This document shows positions 1 to 9,063 of a stretch of DNA of 64,000 nt, piece by piece (positions within the stretch are counted from its first letter, which is position 1; the number at the start of each line of letters is the position of its first letter). The stretch comes from Cellvibrionaceae bacterium (GTDB taxonomy: Bacteria > Pseudomonadota > Gammaproteobacteria > Pseudomonadales > Cellvibrionaceae): assembly GCA_028281575.1 (NCBI GenBank), contig JANQJP010000032.1:1-64000 (forward strand), read 5' to 3'. A program made the translations under genes and the position numbers. The notes beneath the pieces were generated by a model. It worked only from the letters and a program-made list of their open reading frames with translations, was not told the DNA's origin and ran no database searches.

Positions 1-943
1 TTGTCTTTTTCTTTAGCTGATTTTTGTTTCTTGCTGGCACGCCGCTATGTACGCCCTTCTTCAGGTCGCAGGTCAGATATTCATCCGGGTTCAGCTCAGG
101 AGAATACGCTGGAAGATAAAACACTTCAATCATTGTTTCGTGCTCTTCGAGCCAGTCCTTCACTGGCTTGCAATGATGGACCTTAAGATTATCCAATACT
201 AAAAAGACTTTTTTCTTCGCGCTGTTAACAAGCCGCATCATAAAATCTATCAGAACATCTGCGTTCATTGAGCCCTCAAAAATACGGAAGCGTACTTTTC
301 CCTGGTTGGTGATCGCCGAGATCATATTGATTGACTCACTGTTCGCGTTTATCTTAACTGTTGGCGTCTTACCCTTAGGTGCATAACCGCGTTCATGCTG
401 GCAATGATTACGTAATCCTGTTTCATCTCCCCAATAAATCTCCGCATCTTCTTGTTTGGCGCGCGCTTTAATTTCGGGATACTCCGTTTTCAACCACTTC
501 TTTACTTCAGGCTCACGTTGCTCATAAGCACGCTTTTGCGGCTTTTGTGGGGTCATACCCCAGCGCTTCAGATAGTTACCTACTGCCCGCGGAGTCAGTT
601 TTATCCCTGTCCTCTGCTCTATTAACTCACCAACAGACTGGCGGGTCCACAGTGCATAGTGCAGCTTCAATTGATCCGGCGTCTTGTCGATAATACGGCG
701 CCTTATGTCCGCCTCCTGAGAGTCGGAAAGCGATTTCTGCTCCCCAGCCTTGCGGCCACGCTTTTTAAGCGCCAGATCATTCTTACTCAGCTTGAGCCAT
801 CGGCCAACCGTATCAGCATGAGCCCCAACAATCTCTCCTATTTCGGCACGCGTCAGACCTTTTTCTCTTAATCCATGAGCGGTACGGCGCTTTTCTTCAA
901 TGCTGTCGAAAGATAATGTGCGAGTGTCAATTTTTGATTTCAT
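1..943 (-). CDS. IS630-family transposase (3' end outside window)
   Basis: DDE transposase that cuts and joins the IS ends. The reading frame starts at ATG 943 and stays open for 314 codons to the window edge. The first 60 residues form a helix-turn-helix (resolvase-like GLREKGLTRAEIGEIVGAH...), followed by a basic stretch (KKRGRKAG). The catalytic core shows WGDETGLR (Asp about 173), LVLDNLKVHH (Asp about 251) and YLPAYSPELNPDEYL (Glu about 288), the usual IS630 signature. No stop or frameshift is seen, so the gene may be active. The last few codons are missing. Family assignment is firm; the subgroup is not determined. Confidence 0.93.
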   Translation of the reverse strand, partial: MKSKIDTRTLSFDSIEEKRRTAHGLREKGLTRAEIGEIVGAHADTVGRWLKLSKNDLALKKRGRKAGEQKSLSDSQEADIRRRIIDKTPDQLKLHYALWTRQSVGELIEQRTGIKLTPRAVGNYLKRWGMTPQKPQKRAYEQREPEVKKWLKTEYPEIKARAKQEDAEIYWGDETGLRNHCQHERGYAPKGKTPTVKINANSESINMISAITNQGKVRFRIFEGSMNADVLIDFMMRLVNSAKKKVFLVLDNLKVHHCKPVKDWLEEHETMIEVFYLPAYSPELNPDEYLTCDLKKGVHSGVPARNKNQLKKKT

Positions 944-982
944 CCGTAAATTATATCCGGTATATTTGAATTCCGGGTTAAT
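1..982 (-). mobile_element. IS630-family insertion sequence, truncated by the window edge
   Basis: Most of the element is a transposase gene read leftward. The transposase-start side of the element lies between the ATG at 943 and the open frame that resumes near 950-986. IS630 elements insert at TA dinucleotides; a TA-rich stretch at about 953-982 is a plausible end, but the opposite terminus is outside the window, so inverted repeats and the target duplication cannot be compared. The neighbouring surface-protein gene seems to have lost its 5' end here. The exact boundary is uncertain by a few tens of bases. Confidence 0.7.
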
Positions 983-985
983 AGT

Positions 986-3118
986 ATGGAAATCAATGAT
1001 GAAAATGGAGATTTATATGTTGGCCTGACGCACGAATATAGCGTTTTAGATGCGTTAGCTCTGGAGGATCAAAGTGGGTCAATCGCATTAATAGGCCCCA
1101 ATTCAAATAGCATAGAAAAGCTGATAGATCTGAGTTTTTATCCGGTTGACATTAAATTGCACAACAACGAAAAACTATATATTTCAACTAAAAATATAGG
1201 ATTTCTAGATGCGAGAATATTGAGGACAGATGCAGGTCTGGATTCGATCATTGAAACTTTAGCATATCGAGGAGATGGTGGTCGCATTATTCTTGGTGAA
1301 GATAAACTCGTCACAGTTCTCTTTAGTCGCTATTCGGTGTTTGATATTGCAGAAAATTTTCAATTTGTTGTGGAAGGTTTTTGGGACGGTTTTTTTAATC
1401 AGCCTTTACTAATACTTAGTGAATTTGATGCTCTTGTAGATCGTGAGGGAACAGGGTTCAGGTTAAGTCTTCTAGATGAGAATGAAAGCTGGATCATTGA
1501 TGATGGCACACGATATATTGATTTTGACTACTATGATATTCGAGGCCTTAGCGCAGGAAGGGGAGTGGCCGATATATTCAGAGATCAAGGTTCTGGTCAA
1601 TATATAGCAAGAACTGGGACCACAGAAGCTGCTTACATAAATACGGAAACGTTAATTCCTCATAAGATTATTAATAGTAACGATTATTCAAGCGTTATAA
1701 GCCATTCTGCTGATGATTCTAAATTTAGAATAGCTCTGTATGAAAATAAAATATATTTGGTCACAAGTAGGCCAGATGGGACGACACAAATTACTATAGT
1801 AGAAGAAAGTTGCAATAATTGTGGACAAAGTGAGTCACCGATAGCAGCCGTTCAACCAATAGCGTCAAATCTAACAATTCAAAATGCGATTGAATTCGAT
1901 GGATCATTGAGTGTTGATGCAGAAGATGCCGGGGATCTTGTTTACAGGTGGGATTTTAATGCCGACGGAGAGTGGGATACGGAATTTGTAGAGCAGAGCG
2001 CGTATGCTGCTAAATATGAACTTCCTGGCGAAAAAAGAGCTGTCCTGCAAGTTATGGATTCTTCGGGTTTAGTGGATGAAAGTGAGGTGGTATTTAGTCT
2101 TGACTATGGTATTAATTATGGTGAAGAACCTGTATCAAAAAATCTTCAAGATATAACCTTGCTGATAGAGGATGCCGCTCTTGATGAAGCTAATAATAAG
2201 ATCTATCTTTCTTCATCAGATACTAGGCAATTTTTTGTTATAAATTCGTTAACGGGCGAGGTTGAAAGACAATTTAGTTTTAGGTATTTACCCACCCAAA
2301 TGGACTTGTCTCTGGATGGAACTGTCTTATATCTGGGAATGCGCGGAACAGGTTGTCAGCTTATGATCGTGGATTGTGAAGATGATTTGTTCGATATTAA
2401 TGACGGAATTATCATTAAATTTGATCTGGCGGCTCAAGCTTTTACAGATGGATTTGTCGTTGATGTTTCCCCCGCTGATATCGAGGTTGATGGTGATCGT
2501 TTATATGTATCGGCTAACACACTGTACAATTCTTGGGAAAGTTTTAAGAGCGAGATATCCGTATACGATATAAATACTTATGAAAAAATAAGGGATTTAG
2601 ATGTCGGTGCTGGAAGTTTTGCCGAATTTACAAACATATTATTGATTCAAAATGAATCTAGAGATAGCGAATGCTTAAATGAAGTAGGTGGTATACTTGA
2701 GTATTGCGATAATGAAATTAGACTATTGCATGAAATAATAGGTTACAAACAAAACCATTGGTTATTGCCGGGCACATCCATTGCGATTGATAATGCTGGA
2801 AGTATTTTAGATATAGAAGCTTTTACTAACGAAGGATCATTACAACCTCACGCGCCTTCGGGGCTTAGTATCGGCGATATTTCAGTTGATTTCGATAATA
2901 ATGTCTTCGTAGTTGGCTATAATGGCATTTCAAGTGAAGATGGCGGTCTAATTAGGTATTTCGATCTAAGCAGTTTGGGGCTTTTGGCGGAACAGCCGCG
3001 TGAGTCTTGGCCAGACTGGATTTTTTATAGAGATAATAAAGTCGTCGAGATCGCTAGGTATGGCAATTTCCAATATGCATTGAATATTATCGATTCCCCA
3101 TGCTTTTCGTGTGAATAG
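986..3118 (+). CDS. PKD-domain and beta-propeller surface protein, probably 5'-truncated by the IS
   Basis: 710 residues from the first ATG. About residues 285-380 form a PKD-type Ig-like domain (SPIAAVQPI..., DGSLSVDAEDAGDLVYRWDFNADGEWDT). Residues about 390-690 contain repeated short beta motifs such as NKIYLSSSDTRQFFVINSLTGEV, typical of a YVTN/WD-like beta-propeller. Such proteins are exported, but there is no signal peptide, and the frame is open upstream of the ATG to about 950, directly at the IS630 end. I infer that the original N-terminus was lost when the element inserted. The gene is clearly AT-richer than its neighbours, a sign of acquired DNA. Ligand and role are unknown. Confidence 0.7.
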   Translation: MEINDENGDLYVGLTHEYSVLDALALEDQSGSIALIGPNSNSIEKLIDLSFYPVDIKLHNNEKLYISTKNIGFLDARILRTDAGLDSIIETLAYRGDGGRIILGEDKLVTVLFSRYSVFDIAENFQFVVEGFWDGFFNQPLLILSEFDALVDREGTGFRLSLLDENESWIIDDGTRYIDFDYYDIRGLSAGRGVADIFRDQGSGQYIARTGTTEAAYINTETLIPHKIINSNDYSSVISHSADDSKFRIALYENKIYLVTSRPDGTTQITIVEESCNNCGQSESPIAAVQPIASNLTIQNAIEFDGSLSVDAEDAGDLVYRWDFNADGEWDTEFVEQSAYAAKYELPGEKRAVLQVMDSSGLVDESEVVFSLDYGINYGEEPVSKNLQDITLLIEDAALDEANNKIYLSSSDTRQFFVINSLTGEVERQFSFRYLPTQMDLSLDGTVLYLGMRGTGCQLMIVDCEDDLFDINDGIIIKFDLAAQAFTDGFVVDVSPADIEVDGDRLYVSANTLYNSWESFKSEISVYDINTYEKIRDLDVGAGSFAEFTNILLIQNESRDSECLNEVGGILEYCDNEIRLLHEIIGYKQNHWLLPGTSIAIDNAGSILDIEAFTNEGSLQPHAPSGLSIGDISVDFDNNVFVVGYNGISSEDGGLIRYFDLSSLGLLAEQPRESWPDWIFYRDNKVVEIARYGNFQYALNIIDSPCFSCE

Positions 3119-3157
3119 GGTTTTAGTCAGGCCAACGATATCCCAAAAGGAAGGTAT

Positions 3158-3691
3158 ATGCATATTTTAATTGGAATAATCACAGCAATTGCCGGTCTTA
3201 TCTGGGCGCTTCATAGTTTGCAGAATGCTGGTGTTGATCTGAACGCATTTAATCCATTTACCTGGATTCGAAGGAGAAGGTGGGAAAAGCAGCTAGGCAC
3301 CAAACCAATGCATGCGCTCACAGAATCTATTGACGCTGCGGCGTTACTTGTGGTTTCCATTGCCATGGAACATGGAGAGGTGACGCGTGATACAAAGTTG
3401 GAAATACTTGCTCTTTTTGAAAAGGCGTTCGGCGTTGGGCGTGGAAAAGCGATAGAGATGTACTCTTCATCATCGTACATGCTTCAGGATGTCTTAAATA
3501 TGACGGATGAAGTGAGGCATGTATTGAAACCTAGTAAAGAGACTTTTCAGCAGAGTCATATAGAAAAATTACTGGAAATGCTTAATGTTGTATCTCGCTT
3601 GGAAGATGGTCCTACGCAGGGGCAGAACGAAATAATTCAAGCGGTAAAAAATCAATTCGAAGTTAGTCAGCAGCAAGCAAAAAAATGGTAG
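3158..3691 (+). CDS. Membrane-anchored TerB-like protein
   Basis: 177 residues. An N-terminal hydrophobic segment (about 2-20) is followed by a basic patch WIRRRRWEK, so the rest should be cytoplasmic. Residues about 55-170 are all-helical, and the segment ALLVVSIAMEHGEVTRDTK resembles the TerB/DnaJ-associated helical domain, in which a small-residue helix is followed by an acidic GE(V/I) turn. The start has GGAAGG just upstream. It sits 39 bases after the truncated surface-protein gene and is convergent with gcvP. TerB-like domains occur in stress and membrane-linked proteins; no specific role can be given. Confidence 0.6.
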   Translation: MHILIGIITAIAGLIWALHSLQNAGVDLNAFNPFTWIRRRRWEKQLGTKPMHALTESIDAAALLVVSIAMEHGEVTRDTKLEILALFEKAFGVGRGKAIEMYSSSSYMLQDVLNMTDEVRHVLKPSKETFQQSHIEKLLEMLNVVSRLEDGPTQGQNEIIQAVKNQFEVSQQQAKKW

Positions 3692-3754
3692 TTATAACAA
3701 AGTGGGATAGAAACTACGTCGATTAAGTTGCTGCCTTAACGTCAACCAACACGT

Positions 3755-6646
3755 TTAATCATCCATATAACTCTCGATACTCGGGCAGGAGCACACCAGA
3801 TTCCGGTCACCGTAGACATTGTCGATACGGTTCACGTAAGGCCAGTATTTGTGATCTTTTAAATACGCCAGTGGCCGAGTCGCTTGTTCGCGGCTATAGG
3901 GTCTGTCCCATTCTCCAAGAACATCGTCTAATGAGTGGGGTGCATTGCATAGTGGGTTATTGTCTGCGGGCAGTTCGCCTTTTTCTACAGCATCAATTTC
4001 TGCGCGGATTGCGATTATGGCATCGCAAAAGCGATCCAGTTCAGCTTTATTTTCCGATTCGGTTGGCTCGATCATTAGCGTGCCGGCGACGGGAAAACTC
4101 ATGGTGGGTGCATGGAAGCCGAAGTCCATCAAACGTTTGGCAATATCCTCCTCGCTGACACCGCTCGTGGCTTTAAGTGGGCGCAGGTCTAACAGGCATT
4201 CATGCGCAACATAACCCTGCTTACCGGTATATAGGATCGGATAATAGTGCTTGAGTCGCTGGGCAATGTAGTTCGCGCTCAAAATTGCGCAGCGGGTCGC
4301 CTGGATAATGCCCTCGCGGCCCATCATGCGAATATACATCCAGCTGATTGGCAATATGCTGGCCGAACCCCAGGGTGCTGCCGAAATAGTACCGTTTTCG
4401 ACCCTGGTATTCGGGATATCCTGCACCGGGTGTCCGGGTAAAAAGGGTGCGAGATGGGATTTGACGCCGATTGGTCCCATGCCCGGACCGCCGCCGCCGT
4501 GGGGAATACAGAAGGTCTTGTGCAAATTAAGATGGCTGACATCGCCACCAAACTTGCCTATTGCGGCGAGGCCGACAAGCGCATTCAGATTGGCACCATC
4601 GACATACACTTGAGCGCCGACGCTATGCATGAGTGTGCAGATATCGCGAATATCTTCCTCAAATACCCCGTGTGTCGAGGGGTAGGTAATCATTATCGCG
4701 GCGATTGTCTCGCCATACTGCGCCACTTTTTGTTTTAGGTCGTTGATGTCGACGTTGCCGTCTGCGTTGCACGGAGATACGACGACCTTCATGCCGGCCA
4801 TATGGGCAGAGGCGGGGTTGGTACCATGCGCAGAGGAGGGAATAAGGCAAATACTGCGTTGATTTTCGCCGCGGTGTTCAAAATATTTTTTGATCGCCAC
4901 CAGTCCGGCATATTCCCCCTGCGATCCGGCATTGGGTTGCAGGCTGATGGCATCGTAACCGGTGCATGCTTGCAGCATGTGATCGAGCTGTTCGAACAGC
5001 TCGGTGTAGCCAGCGGCCTGTTCAATTGGGGCAAAGGGGTGTAGCTTCGCGAACTCCGGCCAGGAGACAGGAATCATCTCGGCGCACGCGTTTAACTTCA
5101 TCGTGCATGAGCCGAGTGGAATCATACTGTGATTGAGCGCGATATCACGGGATTCGAGGCGCTTGAGGTAGCGCAGCATATCGGTTTCACTTTGGTATTG
5201 CTCAAATACTTCGTGTTTAAGCGCGGGCCCGCCTCTGCGCGCATGCTCGGGAATACTTTCAATGTTTTCTGCTTTTGCCAGCAAAGTGTCGAAGACGTCG
5301 CTGAAGTGCCCACCGGAAAACAGTGCGAGGATATCGGTGACATCGCTAGCTTGGGTGCATTCGTTCAGGCTAATGGCCAGCGCGTCGTTACCCACTTTAC
5401 GTAAATTAATGCGGGCTTCTATTGCTTTGTTGTAGATCGCTGTTTGACGGTCCGAAACTTCCATACAAAGCGTATCGAAATAGCTCGTGCTTCGCGGCTT
5501 GTAGCCTTGTTTTGCCAGGCCTGCCGCCAATACACGTGTCAAAAGATGCACGCGTTGAGCTATCCGGGTAACGCCGCTATTGCCGTGGTACATGGCGTAA
5601 AAGGCGCTCATGATGGCGAGCAATACCTGTGATGTGCAGATATTGGAATTGGCTTTTTCGCGGCGAATGTGTTGTTCCCGTGTTTGCATGGCCATGCGCA
5701 GGGCACGCTTGCCGCGAGCGTCAATGGATACGCCGATAATACGTCCCGGGCTCGTGCGTTTGTGTGCATCTTTGAATGCGAAAAATCCCGCATGCGGGCC
5801 GCCAAAGCCCATTGGAATACCAAAGCGCTGGTTGGAGCCGACCACTACGTCTGCGCCAAGTTTTCCCGGAGCTTCCAATAGCGCGAGACTCAATAAATCT
5901 GCCCCGACAATTAACAAAGCATTTTGATCGTGTATTTGCTCAGCGAGTTTAGTCAAGTCGCTGATACGACCATTGGTGCCGGGATATTGAATATAAGCTG
6001 CGAAAAATGCTTGGTTTTCGAGTTGGGATTCGGGGTCGCCGACAACGATGTCGAAGCCAAAATAGTCAGCGCGTGTTTTAAGGACGGCGATTGTTTGCGG
6101 GTGCGTTTCGCTATCGACAAAAAGGCAGTTGGAGCTGTTTTTACGGTTGACGCGCTTTGCCATCGCCATAGCTTCGGCGGCAGCGGTGGCCTCGTCGAGT
6201 AGAGAAGCGTTTGCCATCTCCATACCGGTCAAATCGATAATCATTTGCTGGAAGTTCAGCAGAGCTTCCAGGCGCCCTTGGCTGATTTCAGGTTGGTAGG
6301 GCGTGTAGGCGGTATACCAACCGGGGTTTTCAAGCACGTTGCGCAGAATAACGTTGGGAGTGTGGGTGTCGTGATACCCTTGACCGATATAGCTTTTGAA
6401 TACCTGGTTTCGTTGGGCAATTTTGTATAATTCAGCAAGTGCATCAGTTTCTGCTGCTGGCTCGCCCAGGTCCAGCGCTTCGCTCAGGCGTATGCTGTCT
6501 GGGACTGTTGCGTCGATCAACTGGTCGACGGAATCGAGCTCCAGTTCATCAAGCATGGCTTTTATGTCTTCAGGTGAAGGTCCGATATGGCGGCGAATGA
6601 ACTCTTTCGAATACGTGAGTTCGTCTAACAGCTTGGTTTGTGTCAT
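3755..6646 (-). CDS. gcvP: Glycine dehydrogenase (decarboxylating), P-protein
   Basis: PLP enzyme of the glycine cleavage system. It decarboxylates glycine and passes the aminomethyl group to the lipoyl arm of GcvH, feeding one-carbon units to tetrahydrofolate. The 963-residue length is that of the single-chain P-protein, with two homologous halves (about 1-450 and 450-963). The PLP lysine is K710 in [18 protein letters not shown], and GSCTMKLNA (512-520) is also conserved. gcvT and gcvH are not beside it, so it is separated from the rest of its system. It is divergent from the CvpA-family gene across about 100 bases. No glycine riboswitch was recognised in that short gap. Confidence 0.98.
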   Translation of the reverse strand: MTQTKLLDELTYSKEFIRRHIGPSPEDIKAMLDELELDSVDQLIDATVPDSIRLSEALDLGEPAAETDALAELYKIAQRNQVFKSYIGQGYHDTHTPNVILRNVLENPGWYTAYTPYQPEISQGRLEALLNFQQMIIDLTGMEMANASLLDEATAAAEAMAMAKRVNRKNSSNCLFVDSETHPQTIAVLKTRADYFGFDIVVGDPESQLENQAFFAAYIQYPGTNGRISDLTKLAEQIHDQNALLIVGADLLSLALLEAPGKLGADVVVGSNQRFGIPMGFGGPHAGFFAFKDAHKRTSPGRIIGVSIDARGKRALRMAMQTREQHIRREKANSNICTSQVLLAIMSAFYAMYHGNSGVTRIAQRVHLLTRVLAAGLAKQGYKPRSTSYFDTLCMEVSDRQTAIYNKAIEARINLRKVGNDALAISLNECTQASDVTDILALFSGGHFSDVFDTLLAKAENIESIPEHARRGGPALKHEVFEQYQSETDMLRYLKRLESRDIALNHSMIPLGSCTMKLNACAEMIPVSWPEFAKLHPFAPIEQAAGYTELFEQLDHMLQACTGYDAISLQPNAGSQGEYAGLVAIKKYFEHRGENQRSICLIPSSAHGTNPASAHMAGMKVVVSPCNADGNVDINDLKQKVAQYGETIAAIMITYPSTHGVFEEDIRDICTLMHSVGAQVYVDGANLNALVGLAAIGKFGGDVSHLNLHKTFCIPHGGGGPGMGPIGVKSHLAPFLPGHPVQDIPNTRVENGTISAAPWGSASILPISWMYIRMMGREGIIQATRCAILSANYIAQRLKHYYPILYTGKQGYVAHECLLDLRPLKATSGVSEEDIAKRLMDFGFHAPTMSFPVAGTLMIEPTESENKAELDRFCDAIIAIRAEIDAVEKGELPADNNPLCNAPHSLDDVLGEWDRPYSREQATRPLAYLKDHKYWPYVNRIDNVYGDRNLVCSCPSIESYMDD

Positions 6647-6747
6647 TTATGGTTCCAATACTGAGAGCTATGTGCGAAATTTGCTCAGTGCGTGCGGGCG
6701 CGCGATTCTAACAGATCGTAACTTTTACAGATAGAGGACTGGCTGTC

Positions 6748-7935
6748 TTGCCTTCATATTTTATTACCGTGGTTTTTTGCCTGTGGGTCCTTTGGCAGGC
6801 CTGGCAGGGCTACCAAAAAGGCCTTTGGGCGTCGTTGTTTGGCATTCTGGGTTTGCTCGTCGCCTACGTTGTTTCCTTTCTTTTTGCGCAACGGTTTATC
6901 CCCATTGTCAGTGCGTTTGGTTTTGCTGATCAATACGCGACGTTGGCGAGCTATTTAATTGTCTTTATTGGAACGCAAGTGCTTGTGCGTCACGTGCCTT
7001 TTATCTTTTTTAAAGCGCTAAAAGACGATACCTATCGAGTGGCGGGTGCCGGTCTCGGTGCAGTGACTGGGGTGATTTCAGGTTTGCTCATCGTCTGGTT
7101 TTTTTCCTTAATCGACAATAGCGGTGCAGCGGGAGCACAAGTGCGGGAGCTGGCGAAACCTGGCGAGGTAAAAAACGATTTATCGCTGGCGTCCGTCGCA
7201 TCCAATTTCGTCGCTAAAACCGCCGAAATTGGACTTAAAGTAAGTGGTAGCGATACAGCGACTTCTGAATCGATGGCCGCGGTGATTCGCCAGCCTCAAG
7301 CTGTAATGTCGGGCTTGAATGAGCTTATGAAGTCAAGCGAATTGCGCCAGCTTGTTAACGATCCGGATATTCAGCAAATGCTGGCGACCAATGATGTTGG
7401 CAGTTTTAAAAATACGTTTCAGTTTAAGCAGGTCATGCAATTGCCCGCAATGCAGCGCGTGGTAAATGCTTTAGACAGCGAAAGTAAAAGCAGAGACAAG
7501 AGCGAAGCGTTTATCGCTGAGCAAATGACCTTTTTGTGGCGCCGTATGATGTATTTAAAATCCGATCCCCGGGTACAAGAAATTTTAAATGACCCCGAAG
7601 TAAAAGCGCTCGCCGAAAAAGATAGCCCGCTCGCATTAATGGCCAATCCGAAATTTCGTAAACTCGTTGGAATTGTTCTCGATGACAAAGTGAATATCAG
7701 TAACGTTGATTTTACTCAGTCCATAGATAGCAACTATCTAGAGACTGAAAGTGCAAATGCACATTTAGAAAAAATTGATGGCAGGGATGAGGTGAGTGAG
7801 TTTGATGAAACGGAGAAGCCCTATACGCCGATGACAGTTTATAAATGGGTGGACGAACACGGTAATACACGGTACTCCGATTTAGAAAATATTCCGCAGG
7901 AAAGACTAAGTAGCGCGGAAAAATTAGTGCGCTAG
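6748..7935 (+). CDS. CvpA-family membrane protein with long C-terminal extension and DUF4124-like tail
   Basis: 395 residues, starting at TTG 6748 with AGAGGAC upstream. Residues 1-120 hold about four membrane segments of CvpA type (colicin V production family; in E. coli about 160 residues, linked to envelope integrity and purF). The rest, about 125-355, is a soluble helical region. The last 35 residues (VYKWVDEHGNTRYSDLENIP) match the DUF4124 pattern YKWxDxxGxxxYSD, usually found in periplasmic proteins. It is followed after 33 bases by the NUDIX gene in the same direction. The added tail suggests a wall- or periplasm-linked function, which is inference. Confidence 0.8.
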   Translation: MPSYFITVVFCLWVLWQAWQGYQKGLWASLFGILGLLVAYVVSFLFAQRFIPIVSAFGFADQYATLASYLIVFIGTQVLVRHVPFIFFKALKDDTYRVAGAGLGAVTGVISGLLIVWFFSLIDNSGAAGAQVRELAKPGEVKNDLSLASVASNFVAKTAEIGLKVSGSDTATSESMAAVIRQPQAVMSGLNELMKSSELRQLVNDPDIQQMLATNDVGSFKNTFQFKQVMQLPAMQRVVNALDSESKSRDKSEAFIAEQMTFLWRRMMYLKSDPRVQEILNDPEVKALAEKDSPLALMANPKFRKLVGIVLDDKVNISNVDFTQSIDSNYLETESANAHLEKIDGRDEVSEFDETEKPYTPMTVYKWVDEHGNTRYSDLENIPQERLSSAEKLVR

Positions 7936-7968
7936 ATAAGTGAATTATTTATTGGGGCAATAAGTGGT

Positions 7969-8562
7969 ATGTCGGATAAAAACCCTCTTGATCAAAAAGA
8001 TACAACTCAGGTTAAAAAAGTCGGCGGTTGGTTGCGACGCAGTAAACAGGTTGTTTATGACAACCCTTGGATTCAAGTGAGTCACGAAGAAGTAACACGG
8101 CCCAACGGTAGTGAAGGCATCTATGGCGTCGTTCATTTTAAAGGTCGTGCCTTGGGAATTATCGCGGTGGACGACGAGTCCAATACCTGGCTCGTTAAGC
8201 AAAGCCGCTACGCTTGCGACGAATATACGTATGAAATTCCTGAAGGCGGTGGTCCCTTCGATGAGGCGCCTCTAGACGCCGCCAAACGCGAATTGGAAGA
8301 AGAAACCGGACTGTTGGCGGATCGTTGGGAGTTACTGCAAACACTTAGAACATCGAACTCCGTTACAGATGAAATTGCCTATATTTATTTGGCTACCGAC
8401 CTGCATCCGGGCGTTCAAGCCCTGGATGAGACTGAAGATATTGAGGTGATTAAGCTGCCTCTGCGCGAGGCAGTGAACATGGCAGTGGAAGGCAAGATCA
8501 CGGATGCGATATCTGTAGCGGGTCTGCTGAAATTGGCTTTGGCAAAAAATGAACTACTTTGA
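7969..8562 (+). CDS. NUDIX hydrolase (ADP-ribose pyrophosphatase-like)
   Basis: 197 residues. The NUDIX box is complete: G93, E99, R107-E108-L109, E111-E112 and G114-L115 in the Gx5Ex7REUxEExGU pattern, which binds the Mg2+ used to hydrolyse nucleoside diphosphate-X compounds. The layout (beta strands before the box, VKQSRYACDEYTYEIPEGG) is that of the ADP-ribose pyrophosphatase branch, but the substrate cannot be read from sequence alone. It probably shares a transcript with the preceding CvpA-family gene. Confidence 0.9.
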   Translation: MSDKNPLDQKDTTQVKKVGGWLRRSKQVVYDNPWIQVSHEEVTRPNGSEGIYGVVHFKGRALGIIAVDDESNTWLVKQSRYACDEYTYEIPEGGGPFDEAPLDAAKRELEEETGLLADRWELLQTLRTSNSVTDEIAYIYLATDLHPGVQALDETEDIEVIKLPLREAVNMAVEGKITDAISVAGLLKLALAKNELL

Positions 8563-8612
8563 GTTTCCTGTCCTTCCTCTTTCTCGATAATTCCTCATCC
8601 CTGTGTGAGGTA

Positions 8613-8641
8613 GTTAGCGGACGAGCGTTTTGACCGCTAAC
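8613..8641 (+). other. Inverted repeat after the NUDIX gene
   Basis: GTTAGCGG (8613-8620) pairs exactly with CCGCTAAC (8634-8641) around a 13-base loop, 50 bases after the NUDIX stop. It lacks a T-tract, so it is only a weak terminator candidate. The rest of the 8563-8863 gap shows no gene. Confidence 0.4.
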
Positions 8642-8791
8642 ACCAGATCTCTTGGTCGATATGCTAAGTGCGTTTTGGCTAACTTAATTGCTATTTAATG
8701 TCCTTCGGTAAGGCTGCCAAAATTGGCGAAAAATCTTCGTAATTATGGCGAAATACCGCATTCCCAGAAAATAGACTAAGAACGATAATGA

Positions 8792-8814
8792 CTTTTCACC
8801 TCTGGGGTGAAAAG
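8792..8814. promoter_or_regulatory. Palindrome upstream of the small peptide gene
   Basis: CTTTTCACC (8792-8800) and GGTGAAAAG (8806-8814) form a perfect 9-base inverted repeat with a 5-base centre, ending 49 bases before the peptide start. It could be an operator or an mRNA hairpin. A TATAAA-like -10 lies near 8842. Its location suggests regulation of the peptide gene; the binding protein is unknown. Confidence 0.4.
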
Positions 8815-8863
8815 AACAATACATGTATGTTTAGTGATTTGATATAAAAAATTGGAGTTTGAC

Positions 8864-9025
8864 ATGAGCATCAGAGAATTGTCACAAGAAGAGTTATATG
8901 AAGTAAGCGGTGCTGTTGCTGGCCCGAGTCCCTACCAAAGCTATTATGAGAGAGAATATCTGTATAACTATAGCTGGAGCTACAGTTCATTCTACGCTGC
9001 CATGTATAGTTCCTGGTACTGGTAA
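8864..9025 (+). CDS. 53-residue peptide with bacteriocin/RiPP-type leader and Tyr/Trp/Ser-rich tail
   Basis: ATG 8864 to TAA 9023-9025, with GGAG at 8854-8857 spaced 6 bases from the start. The N-terminus MSIRELSQEELYEVSGA matches the double-glycine leader pattern (M-x-L-[ST]-x-x-E-[LI]-x-x-V-S-G-[GA]) of class II microcins such as colicin V, which are cut by a C39 peptidase-transporter. The remaining 35 or so residues are extraordinary: 10 Tyr, 3 Trp, 1 Phe and many Ser, with no Cys and no Lys, ending in SSWYW. A stem-loop follows at 9039-9063. No transporter, immunity or modification gene was recognised nearby. Function is unknown; a RiPP precursor or exported aromatic peptide is inferred. 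Confidence 0.75.
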   Translation: MSIRELSQEELYEVSGAVAGPSPYQSYYEREYLYNYSWSYSSFYAAMYSSWYW

Positions 9026-9038
9026 AGTTCTTCGGGTA

Positions 9039-9063
9039 CTCGTCCAGTTTTTGGTTGGACGAG
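9039..9063 (+). terminator. Stem-loop after the small peptide gene
   Basis: CTCGTCCA (9039-9046) pairs with TGGACGAG (9056-9063) around a 9-base loop, 13 bases after the peptide stop. The following bases are pyrimidine-rich (CTACTCTTCCCCATTT) but are not a clean T-tract, so termination is probable rather than certain. Confidence 0.5.

Noticed and set aside
3871-6734. Many long open frames opposite and out of frame with gcvP
   Set aside because: They are shadows of a fully conserved P-protein; none has its own ribosome-binding site or a recognisable family.
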